A stretch of 64,000 bases of DNA from Codonopsis lanceolata. Its lineage: Eukaryota; Streptophyta; Magnoliopsida; Asterales; Campanulaceae. The stretch spans positions 101,407,002 to 101,471,001 of the forward strand of contig CM028381.1 of assembly GCA_013146195.2 (NCBI GenBank). Direction: 5' to 3'. Position numbers and translations under genes: made by a program. Each line of letters starts with the position of its first letter. Position 1 is the first letter of the stretch. Shown here in pieces: positions 54,911 through 64,000 of this stretch. Below the pieces are notes generated by a model that saw nothing but the letters and a program-made list of their open reading frames with translations, searched no databases and was not told where the DNA came from.

Positions 54911-57896
54911 GAAGTTAATTGCCCTAAGGAGACATCTGTTGAGCAAGATGTCTTATTCTCTGGGAGAGGAGACTCTGGCTTGTTTTCATTCTCTGGGAGA
55001 GGAGACTCTGGGTTGTTTTCATTCTCTGGGAGAGGAGACTCTGGCTTGTTTTCCTTCCCTGAGAGAGAAGACTCTGGGTTGTTTTCCTTCTCTGGGATAG
55101 GGGACTCTGGGTTTTTCTCGCCCTCCGTGAAAGAAGACTCTGGCTTGTTTTTGTTTGTTGCAGGATTTGGTGATTGAAGTAGAATAGCACCGAGAGCTGT
55201 CTCTGGTGGAGAAGAATATATATTGACATTATCATAAATGAGCACATCTTCATCTTCCGATTCATTCAAGCGTTCTTGCTGGCACATAATGTGAAGAAGA
55301 TCTTTGTGAAGTCGTGCAACTGGTGAAAGAACCCACTGGTTTAGCACAGATCTCTTGTGTCTTGGAATTGATTCCCTGTCCCATATTTTAAATTCCTCTG
55401 AGCCTGTGTCATAAGAATTTCATCAGTATATAAAGAGAAATAATGTTTTTGGTAGATATAGAAAGAGAGATATTATCATGCTCTGATTCTTACTACATTA
55501 GTTGGAGACTAATGTCATCAAGTCATCATTTCAAGAAAATAAACTACTATATTGTTGTCCAAATTCATTGACATTCAAATAACTGATTTCTAATTAGTCA
55601 ATCAAATCTGTGCTTTCACCGGAAACCACTCTCATTTATGGTCGGAGTACCGAACTATCTTTGATTCTCTACCCTATCTGACTAAGCTGGCACATCATGT
55701 GAACCCTTTGACTTTGCTAGAGATCAATACTTTGTGTATCCTAAACCCTAGTCCAAACAGAGCCAACTGCAGAGAAGTAACACATGCTCAATCATGGCGA
55801 AGCTATTTCTTTTGTTTGCCAAATGATCAATAATCATACAAATCTAACATGAGATCTTTGTTAGATTTTGTCTACCTCTTGTATGTGAGTTTTTTGATCC
55901 AATTTCATTTTCCTTCTAGCTTATAATCTGTAACTGATTAATCTGATTTGTGCAGTTTTGGTAAGTTTACTTGGATTTCTATGTTAATTTTGGTAATTCA
56001 AATTTCTTAGGATGTGTTTAATTTGAATAATAATATTTGGTATTCAGAGTTATTCATGCTTTTTATTCATTATGAATGAATAGATTGAGCATCTATCTAG
56101 ATGGTTTAAGGTATTTCAATTTGCTATAATTTTGTTAATTTCTGCTTGCCTGTCAATTATTTAAAGGTGATTTCCTCATCTTTGGTTCCATTCCCCGTAC
56201 CAACAACGGGTCACACTTACCTATAAAAAAAAGGATTATGAATGGATTCATGGTAAAAAGAAAAAGATTTTGGTTCTTTTTGAGCATTGAGAAGTTGATC
56301 GCTGATTGCAAAACGCAACCGAGTAAAGTATTTGATTGGATTTGGGAGATTGTAAGGGAGGAGAAAGGGCGGGAAGGCGAAGGAGAGGCTTTGTTGGAGC
56401 TACTTGCAAGTTACAAATATAGGGCTTAGGGTGTAGCAATATGAGGCCTCCATAGTTTCGAGGGAAGAAATCTATTGGTTGTTCTATTTTTCAGTGGTGA
56501 TGTAGGGGCTTCAGGTTTGAGTAAGCCTTCCTGTATCACTCATACGTGAAGGAATATTCGTTTCTTTGGTTGAACAGTTGAAAAAATAATGGAAATTTAG
56601 TCTTTATCTATTGTCGCGTTTACAATGAAGTTACTGGTTGCACAAGGGTGATAAAGTAACTATTTGATTCACTCTCTTTCTGAAATTATAATGTTATCTC
56701 ATAACTGCAACATGTTATTAACATTCTAGCATCTGAAACTGAAATTCCTCAACATATATTATGAAGTGATCAAGCCAGAGACTTTAACCCATTCTGGCTT
56801 GATAAATGTTTATGTATTATATACGGGACACTTATCCAGGGAAGAGTAATTGCTGATAATCTATAGTGTTTATTCAGGGAAGAGAAGTTTCTGATCATCA
56901 CAGAAGTCAAATGGTATATACTCCATCCCCAAAATGAGTCCCACTTCGAAAATCAAAACATTTTAGTAACATCTTTTCACTTCCACACATACCCTTTAAA
57001 TATGCACTGAAAACTATATATTCTTTATGTGGCATGTAAGAGCAACATTCATGCCTTCGGAAGAAAGGAATACGTTTCAATAAATAATGGATAATTCATA
57101 GATCGAATTTTTAAATGCGAGTCCTTTTCTTGGACAAATTACAAATTAAATTGGGAAGTGAACTCTTTTATGGGACAGAGCTAGTAACTATTATGTCATG
57201 TACAGAGTTATTTGTCTTAAACTGTTGTGTTACAATATTTATACTTTTTTTTGAACAAAATTGGACACTTATTCTGGGATGGTGGGAGTACTAAATCTGC
57301 AGTCACTAGAAAATTGTGTATTGAATATGCATGATTCTGATCCGGGGGGGGGGGAGATGGCAAGGACACTCACGCAAAGACCTTGAGGTCCTTGGTTCAA
57401 ATCCCCATACCAACAAGGAGCCACACTTTCCTATAAAAAAATATATGCATAATTCTAGAATCTTGTGTCCAATGAAATTTACCATCCTACTTATTCAATC
57501 TTTACTATCAAATTCAATTGATGCAAGAAGTCCAAATTTGTGATATGAGATATGGAGGAAACAATTATTCATATAACTGAAAGAAACCAGAAAGTATCTG
57601 ATATTTTTGAAAGTTGTGAAAGTGTCTTTTACCATTTATATTTTCGGTATGAATGCAGGTCTCAGAGGATTCAGTGGAACCCAAGCTAGATCTGTTGGTT
57701 GTATCATCCTCAAAGCATACTGAAGGCAATTCAGGTTCTGTGACTTCTGCTCCATACTTTGGCTTTTTGCCTTGATTGTCCTTGGTTGCATGTTTTGGAA
57801 TGTAGTCAACAAGAGTGCCTCTTATCCTCCACCTTGATCCACATGCATTGCACAACACTGGCTTTTCTCTTGGTCCACTTCTCCACAGTGGAGTGT
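54911..57896 (-). CDS. GATA-type zinc-finger transcription factor, GATA26/27-like (partial)
   Basis: Exon 57633-57896 begins two bases into a codon and reads [36 protein letters not shown], the second half of a GATA zinc finger with its CNAC pair. The first CxxC pair must come from an upstream exon, as in Arabidopsis GATA26/27. Exon 54911-55403 joins in phase and reads [35 protein letters not shown] and EDEDVLIY. It then has an 11-residue repeat block and ends at a GTAAGT donor in phase 2. I find no first exon up to the Gypsy element and no C-terminal exons at lower coordinates. The protein should bind GATA motifs. The gene may be intact with distant exons or may be broken. Confidence 0.75.
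54952..55149 (-). repeat. Six 33-bp units encoding [12 protein letters not shown] repeats
   Basis: Six 11-residue units follow [11 protein letters not shown] with variation, the proximal three being most diverged. The frame is preserved. The segment is acidic and proline-rich, likely disordered, and prone to copy-number change. Confidence 0.85.
56186..56232 (+). mobile_element. 5'-truncated SINE tail
   Basis: TTGGTTCCATTCCCCGTACC, then ACACTTACCTATAAAAAAA, match the B-box half and tail of the SINE at 57341-57440. It lies in the long GATA intron. Confidence 0.5.
56921..57288. mobile_element. Stowaway-like MITE in the GATA intron
   Basis: 368 bp between TA at 56919-56920 and 57289-57290. The ends are CTCCATCCCCAAAATGAGTC and, inverted, CTCCCACCATCCCAGAATAA. 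Confidence 0.7.
57341..57440 (+). mobile_element. tRNA-derived SINE in the GATA intron
   Basis: GAGATGGCAAGGACACTCAC is A-box-like and CTTGGTTCAAATCCCCATAC holds a perfect B box. A short body ends in TATAAAAAAA. A poly-G run (57344-57354) precedes it. Confidence 0.55.
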
Positions 57897-58641
57897 CTGT
57901 TCCAGTTTCTTATTTGTCATTGACTCAATTTTCAAAAAATAACCTTATCCGTTATCGCTATCAAAATATTATGCTACAATCATATGTAGAGCATAACTGA
58001 TTACAGTACATAGAATTAGATTAACACGTGTGAGATTTGTTTGGATTAGTACTTGCAAAAGTGAGTTGCATCAATATATTAGATGAGGTGAGCAGTCAAT
58101 GAAAAACCTGGTGATTGCATCCTTCATCTCTTATATGTAATTTGTGTTCCTTGTTATTATAGTACTCCCACCGTCCCCCCAAAAAAGTCCCTCTTTCCTC
58201 TTTTGTTTGTCCCGAAAATAGTCCCATTTCTAAAAATAGTAATAATGTTAGTGCAATTAAAACGAGGTACAAGCAAGTAAAGCTTCAATCTCAAAAAGTT
58301 TGACTTGTCAAAGAAGCCATTTTTTTGGGACAGAGGGATTAATAAACTTCGCTGAAAGTTCTATCAGGAATCAGGACTAACTAAACGGCCCTTGGTTAAA
58401 TTTGACCAAGAAAAGGAAAAAAAACAAAGATAAAAAATTAATTTTAAATAAAGTATTCAAAGAGTCATCAATAAATAAAGGATAGTGTGGTGTTCCTATT
58501 AGTAGTGAGATCTAGAGGAAGACTTCATGAGGTGGCCCTCTCTCTCCATGAGCTTCTTTGGGTTTGCGAATGGATGATTAGGGCCTAATAAGTCACTAGT
58601 ATTTTTTTGGAAGAGGTGGCAGGAGAAGAGGCGTGAAGTTA
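57897..58641. other. GATA intron or upstream region
   Basis: I searched the minus strand for a CYHCG-type first exon and did not find it. Only a MITE (58165-58339) is recognisable. The stretch ends at the Gypsy target duplication AGTTA. Confidence 0.5.
58165..58339. mobile_element. Stowaway-like MITE
   Basis: 175 bp between TA dinucleotides with ends CTCCCACCGTCCCCCC and, inverted, ATCCCTCTGTCCCAAA. Confidence 0.7.
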
Positions 58642-59161
58642 TGACGCAGCGAAACAATCAAAAGGAACTCTTTCAACGAGAAATTCCTTAGAACAAGCCT
58701 ATGACGGCTTAGGGTTCAAACACAAAGTAAGAAAACTCAAATTTTATTCAAAACTGCCGAAATAATGTTTAATAGGGTATTTATATGCCCTAACAATCCA
58801 AACCCTAAAAGGAAAAGACTTAAACAAAAAAGACGAAAAAGCCCGAAAACTTCAAAGGCCCGTAACAGTACTTAAACGGCGTTTTTTGGGCTAAAAACGA
58901 ACTAGTCACGGGCTAAACCCTGTGAGTCTTGTAGATCTCGTCGAGAGCTTCGATTTGATATGCTGTGGGTCCCGTAGTTCATCCGGACGAAAGTTACGCT
59001 TTCAGTTAAAGTTACGCCGGCCGTTAGGTGCTCTCTACTATTGCTTGCTTAGAAACTAACGGAGAAGCTGCCGGACCCATTTTCGAAACTTCCTGGACCC
59101 CGAACTTGAACTCTTCCCAAATGCCTTGCTTAAATGCGTCTCGGCTACTTGTTCTACATCA
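58642..59161 (-). repeat. 3' LTR
   Basis: On the plus strand it starts TGACGCAGCGAAAC and ends TTCTACATCA, so it has TG...CA edges. Confidence 0.92.
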
Positions 59162-59175
59162 GTCTCCCCCACTTG
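59162..59175 (-). promoter_or_regulatory. Polypurine tract
   Basis: On the minus strand AAGTGGGGGAGAC directly precedes the 3' LTR, the expected primer site for second-strand synthesis. Confidence 0.75.
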
Positions 59176-62170
59176 AAAAGGACTCGACCGCGAGTCATCA
59201 ACAGGATAAAGAGGATCGTCGGGGAAGAAGTTAGTCAAATCAGCCACATTAAAAGTAGGGGAGATGTTCCACCCGTCCGGCAGGTCAACTACATATGCGT
59301 TGTCATTGATCTTCTTCAGAATCTTGCATGGCCCAATCTTCTTGGATGCGACTTGCTATAAGTGCCAGCGGGAACCGCTCCTACGTAGATGGACCATAAC
59401 CAAATCATCCACAGACCTTGGAGCGGCGTCGTTTGTCGGCGACCTCTTTATACTTCGCATTGGAAGCCTCAATATTACGCACCACTTAAAACTGCGGCTT
59501 CAATCTTTTTGACCATATGTTCGGCGACTACACTATAACACAGGTAGTTTGGGCAGCGGGACCGGATCGAGAGTATGGCGTGGAGGCCGATACACAATCT
59601 CAAATGGGGTCTTCTTGGTAGTACGGTTGACCATATTGTTGGCGAACTTCTGCTTGGGGCTAAAACCGAGATCCCACGCTTTGGTGCATCCTTTGCATAA
59701 ACAACGCACAATCGAGCCCAAAGTGCGATTGACCACCTCGGTTGGCCGTCGATGCGGGTGAAAAGAGCTACTAAAGCGCAACTCCGTGCGAAACATGCGC
59801 CACAAAGTCTTCCGAAGTAACTCAAAAACTTTGTGTCACGATCGAAGTGATGGGCGAGGAACCCCATGCAAGCAGCGCCTTCACGGAAGAACAAGGCTGC
59901 AATATGGGGTGCATCCGAGGTTTTTCAGACATGGAATGAAGTGGGCCATCTTGCTAAACCGATCGACCACCACAAAAGCAGAATCATTGGATCTTTGTGT
60001 GCGCGGTAACCCCAACACAAAATCCATAGAGATATCCTCCCATGGCTGGGCTGGAGTGGTGTATACTAAACCGGTATTACTGCGGCCTTATTTGTCGACA
60101 AACAATACACTACGCACAAACTTGTAAGTATCGCGCTTCATTGAGGCCAATAATATCATTTGTGCTACCAGTGCAGGTCTTGTCTCGCCACAATGTCCTC
60201 CCTTATGCAACTTCGAGATCAAGCTCTCACGCAGATCCTCGAATCTGGCGATCCTTGAAGAATAGGAACCCTTCTGAATCATAAAAGGACCACCGACACC
60301 TCCAAAGACCGCACTTACCCCAAACTTCGCAAAATCGCATCATCGACATCAACTCCTTGAAGCAGTCAAACCCGATCACAATCGCATGGTTACCAATAAA
60401 CTTGCCCGGCGACTCAGGCATCGGCCACCTTGTTATCTTGCCGCTCTTATGCTTGATAACAAAAGTGAAGCTGTTGTAAGTAGGCTACCCACCGCGCATG
60501 CATACGGTTAAGTGACTTACGCCCATTCATGTATTTGAGGCCTCATGGTCGGTATGTAAAAGCGAACTCCTTACGAAGCAGAATCTGCTCCCGATTAACG
60601 GCTCGCACCTGCATAGAACTTCGATCTCGTAAGTGGTCCATCGCGCCTCGCTTAGCTTCTCACTCATAAAAGCTACAGTCCGCTCTGAATCAAAAGCTGC
60701 TCCAATTCAATAATAGAGGCGTCGTCTCGAGCTCAAATGGTTTGTTGAAATGCGGTAAAGCCAAAATCGGTGCACTGGTCAGTTTCTCTTTGATCACTGC
60801 GAAGCTTGCATCAGCTTCGTCCCCTCATAAAAATTTCCTCTTTTTCATGCACTCAGTGATAGGTGCCATGATACTATTGAAATCTCGTATGAATCGCCGG
60901 TAGAAAGTAGCAAGGCCGTGGAAACTATGTACTTCACTCACGGTTTTAGGTCGTGGCCACTCTTTAATTACCGCACCTTCTCCTCATCCACTTGTATGCC
61001 ATCTGCAGACACAATATATCCCAAAACAACAGGTTTATCAAGCATGAAACTGCATTTTTTAAGATTAATAAACAATTGATTCTCCTCGAGGCACGTAACA
61101 CGGCCAGTAGATGCCCAATGTGCTCCTCTTCGTTGCGACTAAATATCGGGATATCATCAAAGTAAACAACCGGGGAACTTGAGCGGCCGGGACTGATTCA
61201 TAAGTCGCATGAAAGTCTTTGGGAGCATTAGATAGCCAAATGGCATGACCACCACTCATAAAGCCTCTCTTTTGTCTTGAAAGCTGTCTTCCACTCATCG
61301 CCAGGTCTGATCCGAACCTGATGATATCCGCTCTTCAAATCAATCTTTGAAAATACTTTAGCACCACGCAGCATATCCAGCATATCATCTAAACGGGGAA
61401 TAGGGAACCTATACTTCACAGTAATCTTATTGATGGCCCGGCTATCAACACACATCCTCAAGTCCCATCCTTCTTTGGCACGAGAAGGGCGGGAGCTACC
61501 GGACTCATGCTCTCCTGAATGGATCCCCGTTTCAGCAATTCTTCAACCTGTTCTCTCAAGATATCATGCTCTGCTGGGCTCATCCTATAGTGGGGAAGGT
61601 TAGGAAGTGTAGCACCAGGAACAAGGTCAATGTGATCTTTGAATGTCTCGTAATAATGCGGTAACCCGCGGGAAGCTCTTCGGCATAAGATCATGAAACT
61701 TCTGCCCGGCAACGATGTCGGTTGCTCGGGAGCGAACCGAGAATCTACTAACCCCAAAACTCTTTATCCACCATTGCAAATATAACATCGAAGCCTCACA
61801 ACTAATTCTTTACCCGTACAAAGAGATCAAAGTTGTTTTGCCGCGGCCTTGGGCGACCACTATCAACCAGCGCGCGGAGTAAATTTCACGTTATCTTTAG
61901 TAAGCGTAATCCAGATTATCCACCGTGCATGGCATCCATATCAAACTGCCACGGTCTACCCAACAACACTTGGCATGCAGACATATCAACAACATCACAT
62001 AATACTTCATCCTTATATCTACCAATAGAAAAAGCTACAAGACATTGTTGCGTTACCTTGACATTACCAACTGCATTAATCCAACCAACCTGGTAGGGCG
62101 TAGGATGCTTCATCACCTCGCTTCGGTTTGTCTACAAGCGAGCAACCGATTCTCTTGCTACCGTTGTCAT
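59176..62170 (-). pseudogene. Gypsy pol remnant (protease, RT, RNase H, integrase)
   Basis: The protease remnant (61916-62116) holds the segment around LLGRPWQFDMDA. RT (61228-61757) shows [47 protein letters not shown], and [20 protein letters not shown]. The YxDD region near 61150 is broken. RNase H traces lie at 60430-60900. The integrase starts with a zinc-binding remnant (HKGGHCGET, near 60190), has a decayed catalytic core and a KTPFEIVYRPPRH segment near 59570. The end carries DLPDGWNISPTFNVADLTNF near 59250. I see no convincing chromodomain. The RT wording is that of plant chromovirus relatives, but I do not fix the clade. The frame is interrupted many times. Confidence 0.82.
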
Positions 62171-62172
62171 GA

Positions 62173-63425
62173 TCAACTCGATATTGGATCGCCCACCTTA
62201 CCACGAGTACGAAAAATGTTGTGCCCACGAGGTTCGTCATTGTTGACCGGTGTTGTCAGCATTAATCTACGAACCACGAATGACTCATGTACATCATCTT
62301 CGTAACCCTCATTAGGGTCCTCCACATACTCCTCCATATCAGCCTCTAGATCATCCTCACCTTGATCATCCCGTTCTGCCATATTCACCTTGCCGCGATT
62401 AGGGCAATTATTAGAAATATGCCCCGGTTGCCCACATCGAAAACACTTATCTCCATACTCTTGGCGTAGGGATTGTTGTTCGGCTTCCCGTAGTGGTCGA
62501 TTATTACGCCTTTGGGCCGATTGGCGGGGAGGGTCCGTTTTCTTCCCCACCCTTTGGGTGGCGTTGGAGCGGTGCTTAGAACTTCGGCGCTGCGGAGCGG
62601 AAGATGTTTCCCCAAACCTACTGGCGTCGATTGACCAGAGGCTGCGTCTATGCATTTGTTGTGCCTCCATTTTGGTCGCGCATGCGGCTTCATCAAGCGT
62701 ATTAACAGAATAAATGCACTTTGATTCTTAATCCCGGCCGTAGTCCTCCTACATATCGTGCAGTCTGATGCCCCTCGGTTTCATTCAGGTTATTACGAGC
62801 CGCTAGCCTGTAAAACTCGTTCGTGTATTGATTGACGGTCCTGCCTTCCTGCCGACAATCGTGATATTTTTGGAACAGAATCTGATCATAATCAGTAAAA
62901 CCGCCGAGCCTCCTTCATTCGCCTCACGTTCGTATAAGTTGTTTACCTGTCTCCTCCTATTATACATGCTTGTTCCCACCAAACGTAAGCTCCACTCGAG
63001 CTTATATGCTGCACGTATTTCACACCTTGTCCTCGGTGATTCCCATAAGGTCAAAATATTTTTCGACCTCTGAAAGCCAATCGAGAAAATCTTCCAGATC
63101 CAGATCACCAGTGAAGAACGGTAGATCAGCCTTGATTTTCGGATACTGATCCACGGCTCCTGCATATACTTCCTCTTCCCCATCTGAATCGGAATCTACC
63201 ACTGCCCTGGCCGGCGGATCACGAGGAGGGTTCACCCCGCGTCCTACAGGTTCTCTACGAGCCCCCGCCTGCCGCTAGGGTTTTCACCACCGAGCTGCGG
63301 GTTGCGCTCCTTCGGCGATAGCTTGATTTGAAACAACCAAATTGTCTATCGTAGTTTGCAGCCGTTCAAGGAGAGCCACCAGTACAGCGTTGGTGTCGTT
63401 GTTGTTGCCAACGTTAGCCGCCATC
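62173..63425 (-). pseudogene. Gypsy gag remnant
   Basis: Near the 5' end the frame reads VDQYPKIKADLPFFTGDLDL and EDFLDWLSEVEKYFDLMGI, the retrotransposon gag domain. A serine/arginine-rich linker leads to the zinc knuckle CFRCGQPGHISNNC (about 62400). An acidic stretch EGEDDLEADMEEYV-like follows before the protease. Stops and a frameshift near 62680-63020 split it into at least three frames. Confidence 0.8.
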
Positions 63426-63443
63426 TTCACAGGATTTAACTCC

Positions 63444-63455
63444 GCTCTGATACCA
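63444..63455 (-). promoter_or_regulatory. Primer binding site for initiator tRNA-Met
   Basis: The minus strand reads TGGTATCAGAGC two bases inside the 5' LTR, the standard plant LTR-retrotransposon PBS. Confidence 0.9.
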
Positions 63456-63457
63456 AC

Positions 63458-63957
63458 TCACGCAACGAAACAATCAAAAGGAACTCTTCCAACGAGAAAT
63501 TCCTTAGAACAAGCCTATGACGGCTTAGGGTTCAAACACAAAGTAAGAAAACTCAAATTTTATTCAAAACTGCCGAAATAATGTTTAATAGGGTATGTAT
63601 ATGCCCTAACAATCCAAACCCTAAAAGGAAACGACTTCACGAAAAAGCCCGAAAACTTCAAAGGCCCGTAACAGTACTTAAACGGCGTTTTTTGGGCTAA
63701 AAACGAACTAGTCACGGGATAAACCCTGTGAGTCTTGTAGATCTCGTCGAGAGCTTCGATTTGATATGCTGTGGGTCCCGTAGTTCATCCGGACGCGAAA
63801 GTTCTGCCGACCGTTAGGTGCTCTCTACTATTGCTTAACGGAAACTAACGGAGAAGCTGCCAGACCCAATTTTCAGAAACTTCCACTGGACCCCCTGAAC
63901 TTCGAACTCTTCCCAAATGCCTTGCTTAAGTACGTCTCGGCTACTTGTTCTACATCA
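63458..63957 (-). repeat. 5' LTR
   Basis: It matches 58642-59161 closely. The inner edge reads TCACGC where the other LTR has TGACGC, so its terminal TG (plus-strand sense) has mutated. Confidence 0.92.
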
Positions 63958-63962
63958 AGTTA

Positions 63963-64000
63963 TAATGTCCAAGGAGGAGAATGGTTCTGGGAAATTCATC
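63963..64000. other. Host sequence right of the Gypsy element
   Basis: Only 38 bases. It should continue the sequence interrupted at 58641, that is the GATA intron or promoter. Confidence 0.5.

Larger units (their letters stand above)
58642..63957 (-). mobile_element. Ty3/Gypsy LTR retrotransposon, structurally complete, coding-dead
   Basis: Two LTRs of about 500-520 bp flank a minus-strand gag-pol. A perfect 5-bp duplication AGTTA (58637-58641 and 63958-63962) bounds it. A PBS for initiator tRNA-Met and a purine-rich PPT lie next to the LTRs in the right places. Domain order is gag, CCHC, protease, RT, RNase H, integrase, which is Ty3/Gypsy order. Stops and frameshifts break every domain. 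The LTRs differ by a few percent plus several indels, so insertion is fairly recent. Confidence 0.92.

Noticed and set aside
57341..57440. tRNA gene
   Set aside because: The B box is perfect, but the acceptor stem and anticodon arm do not form; it is a SINE head.
59028..60284. Several plus-strand frames across the Gypsy element
   Set aside because: They are antisense shadows of the minus-strand pol.

Overview
The window is nuclear DNA of a eudicot plant; I cannot name the species. The evidence is genes split by GT-AG introns, AT-rich spacers, plant-type L1 LINEs, long-TIR Mutator-like elements, Stowaway-like MITEs, Helitron termini, and a Ty3/Gypsy element primed by initiator tRNA-Met. Three host genes are recognisable, all on the minus strand. 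They are a PYM (partner of Y14 and Mago) gene cut by the left edge (about 1.7-2.2 kb), a complete five-exon TMEM87-type lung-seven-transmembrane gene (15.3-19.9 kb), and a GATA26/27-type zinc-finger gene whose first coding exon and C-terminus are not seen (54.9-57.9 kb).

The rest is nested mobile DNA. From about 3.8 to 13.7 kb there is a decayed plant-mobile-domain (PMD) element. It is invaded by a roughly 1.4-kb long-TIR element carrying a histone H2B pseudogene, which is itself split by a 4.75-kb TG...CA element that looks like a solo LTR. From 22.2 to 25.3 kb there are non-autonomous Helitrons, two of them abutting head to tail. From 32.6 to 34.9 kb a diverged repeat array holds a second long-TIR element with a captured malectin-like ectodomain fragment of a CrRLK1L receptor kinase. 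From 35.4 to 36.3 kb a Harbinger-like MITE contains a further element flanked by a perfect 10-bp duplication.

From 37.8 to 51.7 kb lie three related L1 LINEs with smaller LINE fragments nested in and between them. The rightmost LINE is interrupted by the most striking object in the window: a 1754-bp Pack-MULE (48068-49821) with about 215-bp, roughly 95% identical TIRs and a perfect 9-bp target duplication. It carries a whole DREB1/CBF-type AP2 reading frame and, back to back on the other strand, a TRM/LONGIFOLIA-like gene fragment. The AP2 frame is broken only by a 285-bp LINE tail with an 11-bp duplication. From 58.6 to 64.0 kb a 5.3-kb Ty3/Gypsy element with both LTRs, PBS, PPT and a 5-bp duplication sits upstream of the visible GATA exons.

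The three long-TIR elements share one architecture: long TIRs, about 1.4-1.8 kb of non-autonomous body, and a captured host gene fragment. They are the unifying theme. None of the LINE, Gypsy or PMD coding regions is intact. Function is expected only from the PYM, TMEM87-type and GATA genes, and possibly from small RNAs made by the captured fragments.
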